From Synechocystis sp. PCC 7509 (GTDB taxonomy: Bacteria; Cyanobacteriota; Cyanobacteriia; Cyanobacteriales; Chroococcidiopsidaceae), in assembly GCF_000332075.2 (NCBI RefSeq), contig NZ_ALVU02000001.1, positions 1,383,193 to 1,447,192 of the forward strand: a DNA stretch of 64,000 bases, written 5' to 3'. A program made the position numbers and the translations under genes. This document shows, one piece after another, positions 55,417 through 63,250 of this stretch (position 1 is the first letter of the stretch; every line of letters begins with the position of its first letter). The notes under the pieces were generated by a model that was given only the letters and a program-made list of their open reading frames with translations, was not told where the DNA came from and made no database searches.

Positions 55417-56351
55417 CAATTCAACGCAAGTACAGCTTGCCAAGCTGTGTATTAGTGGTAGAGGGCTTGAACGATATGGGTGCGCCACCTACCGACGGTA
55501 GACCAGTATTATCGATGCTTGTCAATGTTGAATGTCATTTTCCTAACTCCCAGCAACCACCATTGAGCGGCGGACGAGAGTTTTTAGAAAGCTTGATAAA
55601 ATCAGCAAGCAGCTACACTCAGGAGTTTTTGAGTAAAATTCCCCATCGCCAAGCCCAAGAGCGCCAGCCAGAATTAGTACAATTGCAAAAGTTAAACAAT
55701 CATCAACATCAATTGCTTGTGCGCTCAACCCCCCAAGCAGTCGAACAAGTTAAAATTGATTTAACCACAGTCCAGCTATTTGACTTAGTAGAAGCGGTAG
55801 ATCAGTTATTGGCAGATAGCCGCACTTTGCCAGACTTATCGCTAAAAATCAGCCCGATTTCTAAGCGTTACGTTACTTCCCGCCAAGATATGGCAAAGCA
55901 AGCCGTCCCGGCGACGGTAGGAGTATCTAGTTTAGCAATTGCCGCGATCGCCTTTTTCTTCGTTCCCATCCCCGAAGTGCAGCCACCTAAGCCAGCATTG
56001 CAGTCTAGCAGTCAGTCTACTACGACCAAACCAGTACCAGAAATTATCGATCCAGTGCAGTTATCAGCTTTAAATCAGCAACTATATAAGCAGCTAGACT
56101 CAGGCTGGAAAACGCGAAACTTGGCGCAAGACTTGACTTATCAAGTGGTGGTATCGCCCACTGGTGCGATCGTCGGTTACAAGGGGCTAGATACAGCTTC
56201 TAGCGACCAAATCGACCAAACACCTCTACGCAGCCTACTAACTCCTAGCGGCGCTACGCCAAGCCCAAGCCCTCAACCCATAGCTCAGTACAAAGTAGTG
56301 TTTGCTAAAGATAATCAATTGCAAATTACTAATTGGGCAGCAAATAAATAA
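55413..56351 (+). CDS. DUF4335 membrane protein coupled to DUF3038
   Basis: The 312-residue protein has a soluble N-terminal domain (RKYSLPSCVLVVEGLND, then VLSMLVNVECHFPNS), one membrane helix near 170-190 (VGVSSLAIAAIAFFFVP), a Pro/Ser linker, and a C-terminal domain of ~90 residues (LTYQVVVSPTGAIVGYKGLD) that would lie on the other side of the membrane. This is the DUF4335 design. Its translation is coupled to the DUF3038 gene. It converges with the penicillin-binding protein gene and shares a terminator with it. The function is unknown. Confidence 0.85.
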   Translation: MTIQRKYSLPSCVLVVEGLNDMGAPPTDGRPVLSMLVNVECHFPNSQQPPLSGGREFLESLIKSASSYTQEFLSKIPHRQAQERQPELVQLQKLNNHQHQLLVRSTPQAVEQVKIDLTTVQLFDLVEAVDQLLADSRTLPDLSLKISPISKRYVTSRQDMAKQAVPATVGVSSLAIAAIAFFFVPIPEVQPPKPALQSSSQSTTTKPVPEIIDPVQLSALNQQLYKQLDSGWKTRNLAQDLTYQVVVSPTGAIVGYKGLDTASSDQIDQTPLRSLLTPSGATPSPSPQPIAQYKVVFAKDNQLQITNWAANK

Positions 56352-56356
56352 ACTTA

Positions 56357-56382
56357 TTGCCGGGAACTGCAATTCCCGGCAA
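56357..56382. terminator. Bidirectional terminator between DUF4335 and the PBP gene
   Basis: A 10-bp perfect GC-rich inverted repeat with a 6-nt loop (TTGCCGGGAA at 56357-56366, TTCCCGGCAA at 56373-56382) lies between two converging genes and is flanked by A/T runs on each side. Confidence 0.8.
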
Positions 56383-56402
56383 AATTGTTAATTTATCGCT
56401 AC

Positions 56403-58667
56403 TTAAGGAACAACTTTTCGCATATAACTACTCCACAAACGAGCCGCTTGAGCGCTACTACCGTAGGTGGGCGAATTATTATCGTTTCCTAGCCAAACTC
56501 CCGTCACCAGTTGCTGGCTGGGAATAAAGCCAATAAACCACAAATCCACGTTGTTGTTAGTTGTACCTGTTTTACCTGCTTCCCCGTAGCCAATAGCGGC
56601 GCTTCTACCCGTACCGCGCTCTACTACCCCCCGCAGCATCGCTGTCATTGTATCGGCGACTTGGGGCGACAATACTTGCACGTTAGCATTAGGGCTTTGG
56701 TCAAAAGCATAAATCACTCGGCAAGTTTTTAAGTCTTCTCGATTTGGGCAATCGCTGCTGTCAAGAATCCGACTAATTAAATGAGGGCGATTCCACTTGC
56801 CATTATTAGAAATTGTGCCAAAAGCGCCAGTCATTTCTAATACATTTACTTCACTTTGACCCAAAACTAACCCCGGTACGGGATTAAGGGATGATGTGAT
56901 CCCAAGTCTCGTTGCCATTTGCACGACTTTATCTAGCCCCACATCTTGAGCTACTCGCAGGGCGATCGCATTTTCTGATAGTGCCAGACCCGTTGCCATA
57001 GATACACTACCGCTAGAGCGTTCGCAACCGCGATATCCTTGCCCTCTCCAACTAAGGGGCGCACAAGAATAAGCTTTGCCCGAAGAAATGCCTTGCTCAA
57101 TTGCCGAAGTGTAAGTAAATAGCTTAAAAGTTGAACCAGGTTGGCGCTTTGCTTGAATAGCTCGATTGAATTGACTTGTACGATAACTTGTGCCACCTAC
57201 TAGCGCTCTTACTCCCCCGGTGCTGGCATCAAGAGTAACTACCGCGCCTTGAGAAAAGCCATAGCTACCCCCGGAATTACTTACAGTATCGCGTAGAGCA
57301 GATTCGGCTTGAGACTGCATTTTGGGATCTAACTGCGTCTCGATAATAAAATTACCTTCATTGGCTAAGTCTTTGCCTAGTAAGCTCTGCAATTCTTGAA
57401 ATACCGACGCATAAAAATAAGGAGCAATAGTGTTTGCCTGCTGTTCGCAGACTTTACGGCTAATTTCAATCGGCGATCGCCTAGCTCTATTTGCTTCTTC
57501 TTGATTGACAGAGCCTTGTTCTAACATCCTAGCTATGACGCGATTTCGGTAGTCAATTGCCTTTAAACCATCACTATTGCCACACAAATCGAAAGCGTTG
57601 GGCGCAGGTAAAATGCCCACTAAAGTTGCTGATTGTGCCAAAGTTAAATCTTTAGCCGCGCGATCGAAGTAATAACGCGAAGCATCCTCAAAACCATAAG
57701 TATCTGAACCTACATAAATTCGATTTAAGTAGGTTAATAATAAAAAATCTTTGCTATAAAACGTCTCTAACTTTAACGCTACCACCGCCTCTTTGAGCTT
57801 GCGTCCCAAAGAATCCTCCGCCCCAACATAGTCTCGAAACAAGCTGCGGGCAACTTGCTGAGTTACGGTACTAGCTCCTTGCTGAAATCCTTTGCCCTGC
57901 ACGTTGATAGCTACAGCCCGTAAAATGCCCACCGGATCGACTCCTACGTGCCAATAAAAGCGGCTATCTTCTGAGGCCACGATCGCATCGGGTAAGTAAG
58001 GTGAAAAGTCTGATAAGCGCTTCATATCTATGTGGGCTGTAGTTCGAGGCGGACGCAAAGGCGTTTCGCCATCACGAGCATAAATAACCACTGGCCCTTG
58101 CTTTGGTGTCGGCAAAGGTGTAACCGAAAATTTTGTCCACTCAAAACCAATTGCTAATGCTAACAGCGCTGTTACCCCACTGACCGCATAAGCTGCCCAC
58201 TCCGCAGCTTTGACATACTTTGGTGGTGGGTCTATGTATTGTACTTTTACACAGGCGGCAAGTTCTGGAGGGCCAAGGGTAAATACATCGCCATGACGCA
58301 GTTTTAAAGTTTGCAGCCGTCGTTTGCCCTGATAGATGCCATTTGTGGAATTTTCGTCTTTAATTACAAAAGGCGAAGTCCGATTTTGGGTATCTCGCGA
58401 CAATGATAAATGTACTTGACTTACTACCGGATTGCGGACAACAATATCGCAAGATTTGGAACTGCGACCGAGTAAGTAGCGATCGCCCAGTAATGGATAA
58501 ACTTCCGCTTTATCTGCTCCCGCCTCCTGAATCCATAGTTCCGGGACTCTAGCTTTGGGATTAAGGGCTAGAGATTGAAAATTTACCTTGGCTTGAATTG
58601 TCTGTACTGCTTGGGTTACTTGCCCCACAAACGTTTTTGGTTTTACAGGAGGCTGTGGAGAACTCAT
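56403..58667 (-). CDS. Class A penicillin-binding protein with N-terminal FHA domain
   Basis: The 754-residue protein polymerises and cross-links peptidoglycan. An FHA domain (about 60-140: YLLGRSSKSCDIVVRNPVVS, DENSTNGIYQGKRR) precedes a membrane helix near 165. The glycosyltransferase domain has VASEDSRFYWHVGVDPVGI with catalytic Glu and GASTVTQQVARSLF. The transpeptidase has STFK in QPGSTFKLF, SEN in LALSENAIAL and KTGTTNN. FHA domains bind phosphothreonine, so activity or localisation may be under Ser/Thr kinase control. FHA-PBP fusions occur in cyanobacteria. It is monocistronic, with a shared terminator. Confidence 0.93.
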   Translation of the reverse strand: MSSPQPPVKPKTFVGQVTQAVQTIQAKVNFQSLALNPKARVPELWIQEAGADKAEVYPLLGDRYLLGRSSKSCDIVVRNPVVSQVHLSLSRDTQNRTSPFVIKDENSTNGIYQGKRRLQTLKLRHGDVFTLGPPELAACVKVQYIDPPPKYVKAAEWAAYAVSGVTALLALAIGFEWTKFSVTPLPTPKQGPVVIYARDGETPLRPPRTTAHIDMKRLSDFSPYLPDAIVASEDSRFYWHVGVDPVGILRAVAINVQGKGFQQGASTVTQQVARSLFRDYVGAEDSLGRKLKEAVVALKLETFYSKDFLLLTYLNRIYVGSDTYGFEDASRYYFDRAAKDLTLAQSATLVGILPAPNAFDLCGNSDGLKAIDYRNRVIARMLEQGSVNQEEANRARRSPIEISRKVCEQQANTIAPYFYASVFQELQSLLGKDLANEGNFIIETQLDPKMQSQAESALRDTVSNSGGSYGFSQGAVVTLDASTGGVRALVGGTSYRTSQFNRAIQAKRQPGSTFKLFTYTSAIEQGISSGKAYSCAPLSWRGQGYRGCERSSGSVSMATGLALSENAIALRVAQDVGLDKVVQMATRLGITSSLNPVPGLVLGQSEVNVLEMTGAFGTISNNGKWNRPHLISRILDSSDCPNREDLKTCRVIYAFDQSPNANVQVLSPQVADTMTAMLRGVVERGTGRSAAIGYGEAGKTGTTNNNVDLWFIGFIPSQQLVTGVWLGNDNNSPTYGSSAQAARLWSSYMRKVVP

Positions 58668-58903
58668 AGTTGGCGATCGTAAGTGATTATTTTTACAACT
58701 TAAAAATTAAGTATATAAAATTTCAAAATTTTCTCTAAATCTATTTTACTTGTTAAACTGTGCAACCTGTTTGCTGTCTAAATTTCACCAATTTAGCTAT
58801 TTTTAAAGCATATTAAGTCAAATTAGACATCTACATCCAGGTGGATTTTTGCAAGTCTATCCTTTGTTCTAATATTCGGAAAGCTTAATTGAGGTTAATT
58901 GGT

Positions 58904-59482
58904 GTGAAGGCAAAATATTTAACCATCATTTGCACAACATTTGCATTGGCAGTAACTGGTAGCGTTGCTTTAGCCCAAACCGGTACTGAGACTAAAACTC
59001 CAGAAATCTATCTTTCCCCAGAAGGTTTTAAGATTCTGTGCGAGCGTTTTCCGCTTAATTCCCGTTGTCCTGGTGGAACAACAAGTTCGACCCCAACTCC
59101 ATCAACGGAAACACCTAGCACTCCCGAAACCGAACCATCTCCAAATCCTGTAGCGCCCGATCCAGCTACTCCAGAAAATACTACCCCTGGAACAACGGAA
59201 ACTCCACCACCTACAGATACAACCTCCCCCGGCGTTCCTGGTGGTGCTGGCGATACTATAACTAATCCATCAATGCCACCAGCCGACTCTGGTATTCCAC
59301 CTACGGATACAACCTCTCCAGGTGTACCTGGCGGTGCTGGCGATACAATCGAGAATCCATCAACGCTACCACCCGATGGTACTCCCCCCAGCGATACAGC
59401 CCCTGGCGTTCCTGGTGCTGGTAATGGCACAGTTCCTGAAGGTAGCCCACCACCTACTACATCTCCATCTCCATCTCCCTAA
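58904..59482 (+). CDS. Secreted Pro/Thr-rich repeat protein
   Basis: The best start is the GTG at 58904, nine bases after GAGG; a TTG at 58889 is the alternative. A signal peptide (IICTTFALAVTGSVALA) is followed by a short domain (IYLSPEGFKILCERFPLNSRCPGG, two cysteines), then ~130 residues of low-complexity Pro/Thr/Ser/Gly. Within these, PPTDTTSPGVPGGAGDTI occurs twice (with TNPS and ENPS after it), and a third, shorter version follows (SDTAPGVPGAGNGT). The extended wall- or surface-spanning tail may be glycosylated. No enzymatic role is visible. A terminator follows at 59537. Confidence 0.8.
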   Translation: MKAKYLTIICTTFALAVTGSVALAQTGTETKTPEIYLSPEGFKILCERFPLNSRCPGGTTSSTPTPSTETPSTPETEPSPNPVAPDPATPENTTPGTTETPPPTDTTSPGVPGGAGDTITNPSMPPADSGIPPTDTTSPGVPGGAGDTIENPSTLPPDGTPPSDTAPGVPGAGNGTVPEGSPPPTTSPSPSP

Positions 59483-59536
59483 TTATCTAAAAACTACAGT
59501 AACAATTTTTTGTTCTTTAGTTTTTCTAGAGTTTTG

Positions 59537-59581
59537 CAACCTAGATAGAGCCAATCTGTCTAGGTTGTATAGCTTTTTTAA
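59537..59581 (+). terminator. Terminator after the Pro/Thr-rich protein gene
   Basis: A 9-bp stem (CAACCTAGA at 59537-59545, TCTAGGTTG at 59559-59567) is followed by TATAGCTTTTTTA, a good T tract on the + strand. It may also act on the converging lspA gene. Confidence 0.72.
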
Positions 59582-59599
59582 AGCTCGATAATTAACAAA

Positions 59600-60076
59600 T
59601 TAAAGATGTGAATTGCGCTCGGATTTTTGTTTTTTAAAGCTATCAATTAGCCAACAAATAATTCCCAAATTTATAGAGACATCCGCTAAATTAAATACAG
59701 CAAATCTAATTAAGCGAAAATCAATAAAATCTACAACACTGCCAAAAACAAATCTATCGATGCCGTTACCCATTGCTCCACCTAAAAGCAATCCATAGCT
59801 TACTTGTTCGAGCTTTTTTAGCTTGCCACCAAATAAAGCAAAAGCCATTAAACCTAAACTGACAAGCAAAGACAGCCAGCCCAGTAATTCAGCTTTGCCT
59901 GTCAAAAGGCTAAAAGCTGCTCCGGTGTTTCTGACATAGGTAAAATGAAATACTCCAGGTATTAAGGGGTGCGTTTCTAATAGATCAAAGTTTTGGACTA
60001 TCCAATACTTAGTAGCTTGATCTAAGCAAAAACTAATAGTAGCAGCAATCCAAAAAATACTATTTTTAAAACGCAT
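59600..60076 (-). CDS. lspA: Lipoprotein signal peptidase (SPase II)
   Basis: Inner-membrane aspartyl protease that cuts lipoprotein signal peptides. From the ATG at 60076 the protein has 158 residues and four membrane helices. The conserved motifs are DQATKYWIVQNF near residue 18, VRNTGAAFSLL with Asn, GNGIDRFVFGSVVDFIDF with the first catalytic Asp, and FNLADVSINLG with the second. A longer start at 60136 adds a hydrophobic leader not seen in the family. It follows bioY with a ~75-nt gap on the same strand, forming a bioB-bioY-lspA run. The window contains several lipoprotein substrates (DM13, PstS). Confidence 0.92.
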   Translation of the reverse strand: MRFKNSIFWIAATISFCLDQATKYWIVQNFDLLETHPLIPGVFHFTYVRNTGAAFSLLTGKAELLGWLSLLVSLGLMAFALFGGKLKKLEQVSYGLLLGGAMGNGIDRFVFGSVVDFIDFRLIRFAVFNLADVSINLGIICWLIDSFKKQKSERNSHL

Positions 60077-60149
60077 AATAATTGATAAAAACTGAAGAAA
60101 AAGTTTTGGACTAAAAACTGCAATAAGTAAAACCAAGCTAAGTTGTTGG

Positions 60150-60731
60150 CTAATAAAACATTAAGTGTCTTAACCCATAAGCTAAAACCGTAACAGCACA
60201 GACAATTACTAGCTGCCCTGGCAACGGGGATAAGGAATACTGGATAGCTAACTGCAATAAAGATAATTGAGAATTTATCCAGTTAAAAGCGTGAATAACA
60301 ATTAAATAGCTTAATCCAGTAATATGAATTGCCGCTAAACCAAAAACGCAACTAAAGGCAAGAGATTCTATTTTTGGCTGAGTTTTGAACGCTAACAAAC
60401 CACACGCCCAAGCCCCAGGAATAAACCCCAATACATAACCAAAGTAGGGCTGTTTTAAATAATCAACTCCACCGCCTTGAGCAAATACTGGTAGCCAAGT
60501 TAAACCCAGGAGTAAATAAGCAATTTGGGAAATCGCCCCAGCGTTTTTACCCCCTACACAACCTGTTAATAAAACTGCGCCAATTTGATAGGTGATACCC
60601 AAAGAAAAAGTTTGCACGCCGCTACTATCCCAGCTTAGAGGTGAACTGGTAATATAGGCATTTAAAAAAGTACCGCCAATAGTTAGAAGTAAGCCGATAA
60701 AAGCCCACATTATTTGATTGGGAGCAGTCAC
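60150..60731 (-). CDS. bioY: Biotin transporter BioY (ECF S component)
   Basis: Substrate-binding membrane subunit of the biotin ECF transporter. From the GTG at 60731 the protein has 193 residues: TAPNQIMWAFIGLLLTIGGTFLNA, then ITYQIGAVLLTGCVGGKNAGAISQIAYLLLGL, FAQGGGVDYLKQPYFGYVLGFIPGAW and further helices, six in all. Longer upstream starts reach into bioB and are not needed. BioY can work alone or with EcfA/EcfT, which are not in view. It lies directly behind bioB, a natural partnership for biotin supply. Confidence 0.9.
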   Translation of the reverse strand: MTAPNQIMWAFIGLLLTIGGTFLNAYITSSPLSWDSSGVQTFSLGITYQIGAVLLTGCVGGKNAGAISQIAYLLLGLTWLPVFAQGGGVDYLKQPYFGYVLGFIPGAWACGLLAFKTQPKIESLAFSCVFGLAAIHITGLSYLIVIHAFNWINSQLSLLQLAIQYSLSPLPGQLVIVCAVTVLAYGLRHLMFY

Positions 60732-60768
60732 GGTTTTGAGGATACAAAGGGGATAATAAATAATTGGC

Positions 60769-61863
60769 TCATGGACACCATTCGCCAGGAATTGGGGCTT
60801 CACCACCAATCAGCCCAAGGTTTTCAAGCATTGCTTGGTCTTGTTCTGGGGGCTGTCCCATAGTAGTGAGGTAGTGACCGACGAGCATAGCATTAATTCC
60901 AGCTTTTAAACCCATTTCTTGAAGTTCGCCCATTACCGCCTCGCGGCCGCCAGCGTAACGTAAAATTTGTTCTGGTAGAATGAGACGAAAAATTGCGATC
61001 GCTTTTAAGGCTTCGTAGGGATCTAGTCTAGGTTGATTATTTAATGGCGTTCCGTCTCTAGGATTAAGCAAGTTGAGCGGTACAGATTCTACGGCTAATT
61101 CTCGCAAAGCTAAAGCTAAATCAATCCTGTCTTCCCAACTTTCTCCTAGTCCCATAATCCCGCCAGTGCAAGCTTGAATTCCTGCGGCTTTGAGGTTTTT
61201 GATCGTAGCGACGCGATCGCGCCAACTATGAGTTGTGACAATATTGGGAAAAAAGCTTTCTGATGCTTCCAAATTGTGGTTGTAGCGCGTTACTCCAGCT
61301 TCTTTTAGCGCTTGGGCTTGTTCGGGGGTGACTTCTCCTAACGCGCAGCAAGGCTTGATATTGGTTTCGACGATAATTTGTTTTACAGTAGCTAAAATCT
61401 GCTCAAATTCTGTGGATTTGGGACTGCTGTACTTAGGCCCGCGCCCTTGACTTACTAAGCAAAAACGTTTTGCTCCCGCCGCTTCGGCGGCTTTAGCTTG
61501 AGTGACAATTTCTTCGCTAGACTTTAACCCATATATTGGGGAGTCATTGCTTTGATGGTGCGCTGACTGAGAACAAAAACCGCAGTTTTCTGAGCAATTA
61601 CCGGATTTAACGTTGATAATGCTGCATAAATCTACCGTATTACCGCAGCAAGCTTGACGAACGCGATCGGCGGCGGCACATAACAGTAAGATATTTTCTT
61701 CACCTTCGATTTGGGTCAAAAAAACTGCTGTAGGGCGATCAATTAATTCTCCCGCAACTATTCGCTCTGCTAGATGATCGAGCCACTCTTTGAGTAGCTC
61801 TTTATTGCTAGGCAAATCAGTATTTAATTTATTCAAGGCGGTTGATAAGGGTGCTTGAACCAC
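60769..61863 (-). CDS. bioB: Biotin synthase
   Basis: Radical-SAM enzyme that inserts sulfur into dethiobiotin, the last step in biotin synthesis. The 364-residue protein has the [4Fe-4S] motif CSENCGFCSQ (cysteines spaced C-x3-C-x2-C), CSIINVKSGNCSEN before it, TRYNHNLEASESFF, GGIMGLGESWEDR and LNPRDGTPL, all typical BioB. Length is normal. It is followed by bioY and lspA on the same strand. Divergent from pstS; no BirA-type operator is obvious. Confidence 0.95.
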   Translation of the reverse strand: MVQAPLSTALNKLNTDLPSNKELLKEWLDHLAERIVAGELIDRPTAVFLTQIEGEENILLLCAAADRVRQACCGNTVDLCSIINVKSGNCSENCGFCSQSAHHQSNDSPIYGLKSSEEIVTQAKAAEAAGAKRFCLVSQGRGPKYSSPKSTEFEQILATVKQIIVETNIKPCCALGEVTPEQAQALKEAGVTRYNHNLEASESFFPNIVTTHSWRDRVATIKNLKAAGIQACTGGIMGLGESWEDRIDLALALRELAVESVPLNLLNPRDGTPLNNQPRLDPYEALKAIAIFRLILPEQILRYAGGREAVMGELQEMGLKAGINAMLVGHYLTTMGQPPEQDQAMLENLGLIGGEAPIPGEWCP

Positions 61864-61991
61864 TTTTTGCCCCTAGATTGGATGACTTAATTGTTGGCAT
61901 TTTACCACTGCAACGCTCCCTTTAATTCGGTTTGTACAATTGACATCTCAGAGGACTTAGGACATAGATTGTTATAGATAGACTAATTTTA

Positions 61992-62054
61992 TTTAACTTA
62001 TCTTTTCACCACAGCTTTTATTATTGTTAACCTTTTCTTTACCTTACCTTTACT
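61992..62054 (+). promoter_or_regulatory. Pho-box array upstream of pstS
   Basis: Six 8-bp units at exact 11-bp spacing are visible: TTTAACTT (61992), TTTTCACC (62003), GCTTTTAT (62014), TGTTAACC (62025), TCTTTACC (62036), CCTTTACT (62047). The last three are the best match to the cyanobacterial Pho-box repeat (PyTTAACPy/T with 3-bp spacers). The array ends about 50 nt before the pstS ATG. It is probably bound by the phosphate regulator SphR and induces pstS under phosphate limitation. Confidence 0.72.
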
Positions 62055-62105
62055 ACAAAACGCTAAGGTCGAGACGAATACCAGTAGAAGTACGCAGAGC
62101 TTTTT

Positions 62106-63200
62106 ATGTTTTCCCGTGTTAACTCAACTCGCAGAGCTTTTTTGTTGTCGTTAGTAGCCCTGTCCTTTGGCATTGCATCCTGTCAACCGCAAACAACAAA
62201 TCCTCCTAGCGCCGATCCTAATTCCTCTGCTAGTCCCGCCGCAGATACAAGTGCGGGTGCAACATTAAACGGTGCTGGAGCATCTTTTCCCGCTCCTTTA
62301 TATCAGCGTTGGTTTTCTGAATACAACAAAGCTAATCCTAATACCAAAGTTAGTTATCAATCTGTAGGTAGTGGGGCGGGGGTAAAACAGTTTACCGCCG
62401 GAACTATAGACTTTGGAGCTAGCGATACTGGCATGACAAAGGAAGAAATTGCTAAGGTGTCTCGTGGAGTGCTATTAATCCCAGCTACCGCCGGAAGTGT
62501 TGTCCTTGCTTACAATCTACCTGGTGTAGAAGGTATAAGGCTATCAAGGGATGTTTATCCAGATATTCTTTTAGGCAAAATCACCAATTGGAACGATCCT
62601 AGAATTGCTAAGATTAATCCTGACTTGAAATTTCCCGACCAGCCAATTACAGTTATTTATCGTTCTGATGGTAGCGGTACTACTGCTGTGTTAACCAAGC
62701 ACCTCAGCACTATTAGCCCAGCTTGGAAAAGTGGACCAGGAGAAGGGAAGTCCGTTAGCTGGCCGGCGGGAACAGGTGCTAAAGGCAACGAAGGCGTAAC
62801 AGCACAAATTCAACAAACTCAAGGTGCAATTGGTTACACTGAGTACGGTTATGCTACGCAAAATAAAATTCCCTTTGCCATACTGGAAAACAAAGCAGGT
62901 GAGTATGTAGCCGCTACACCAGAATCCGCCTCCACAGCCCTTGCTTCAGTAACGCTACCGGAAGACTTTTTAGGTTTTGCACCCGATCCAGAAGGAGCAA
63001 CGTCTTATCCGATAGTGTCCTATTCTTGGATTATGGCTTACAAAACCTACGACGATCCAGCTAAAGCGCAGGCGATAGAAAATGTCCTGAAATGGGGATT
63101 GACGGAAGGACAAAAATTTAGCGGCGAACTAGGATATGTGCCTTTACCAGCAAGTGTAGTTAGCAAAGTACAGCCAGCCGTTGATGCAATTAGCAATTAA
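62106..63200 (+). CDS. pstS: Phosphate ABC transporter substrate-binding protein
   Basis: The 364-residue protein captures inorganic phosphate in the periplasm. It has a lipoprotein-type signal (RRAFLLSLVALSFGIASC, lipobox) and the PstS motifs GAGASFPAPLYQRWF (near 55-70), VSYQSVGSGAGVKQF, DFGASDTGM and RSDGSGTTAVLTKHLS, whose Ser/Thr/Asp residues bind phosphate. Pro/Ser-rich linker follows the anchor. A Pho-box array lies just upstream, and pstC follows 50 nt later, so the pstSC(AB) operon begins here and continues past the window. Confidence 0.95.
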   Translation: MFSRVNSTRRAFLLSLVALSFGIASCQPQTTNPPSADPNSSASPAADTSAGATLNGAGASFPAPLYQRWFSEYNKANPNTKVSYQSVGSGAGVKQFTAGTIDFGASDTGMTKEEIAKVSRGVLLIPATAGSVVLAYNLPGVEGIRLSRDVYPDILLGKITNWNDPRIAKINPDLKFPDQPITVIYRSDGSGTTAVLTKHLSTISPAWKSGPGEGKSVSWPAGTGAKGNEGVTAQIQQTQGAIGYTEYGYATQNKIPFAILENKAGEYVAATPESASTALASVTLPEDFLGFAPDPEGATSYPIVSYSWIMAYKTYDDPAKAQAIENVLKWGLTEGQKFSGELGYVPLPASVVSKVQPAVDAISN

Positions 63201-63250
63201 TTAGTTCACCTTAGATATCGCCTTTGTAAATCTCTTTACAAAAATCAATC

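Noticed and set aside
59100-59470. Direct repeats resembling a small CRISPR-like array, and a long antisense frame over them.
   Set aside because: The repeats are imperfect, in frame and encode the Pro/Thr-rich tail; the opposite-strand frame is a shadow of the low-complexity sequence. No CRISPR array was found elsewhere in the window.
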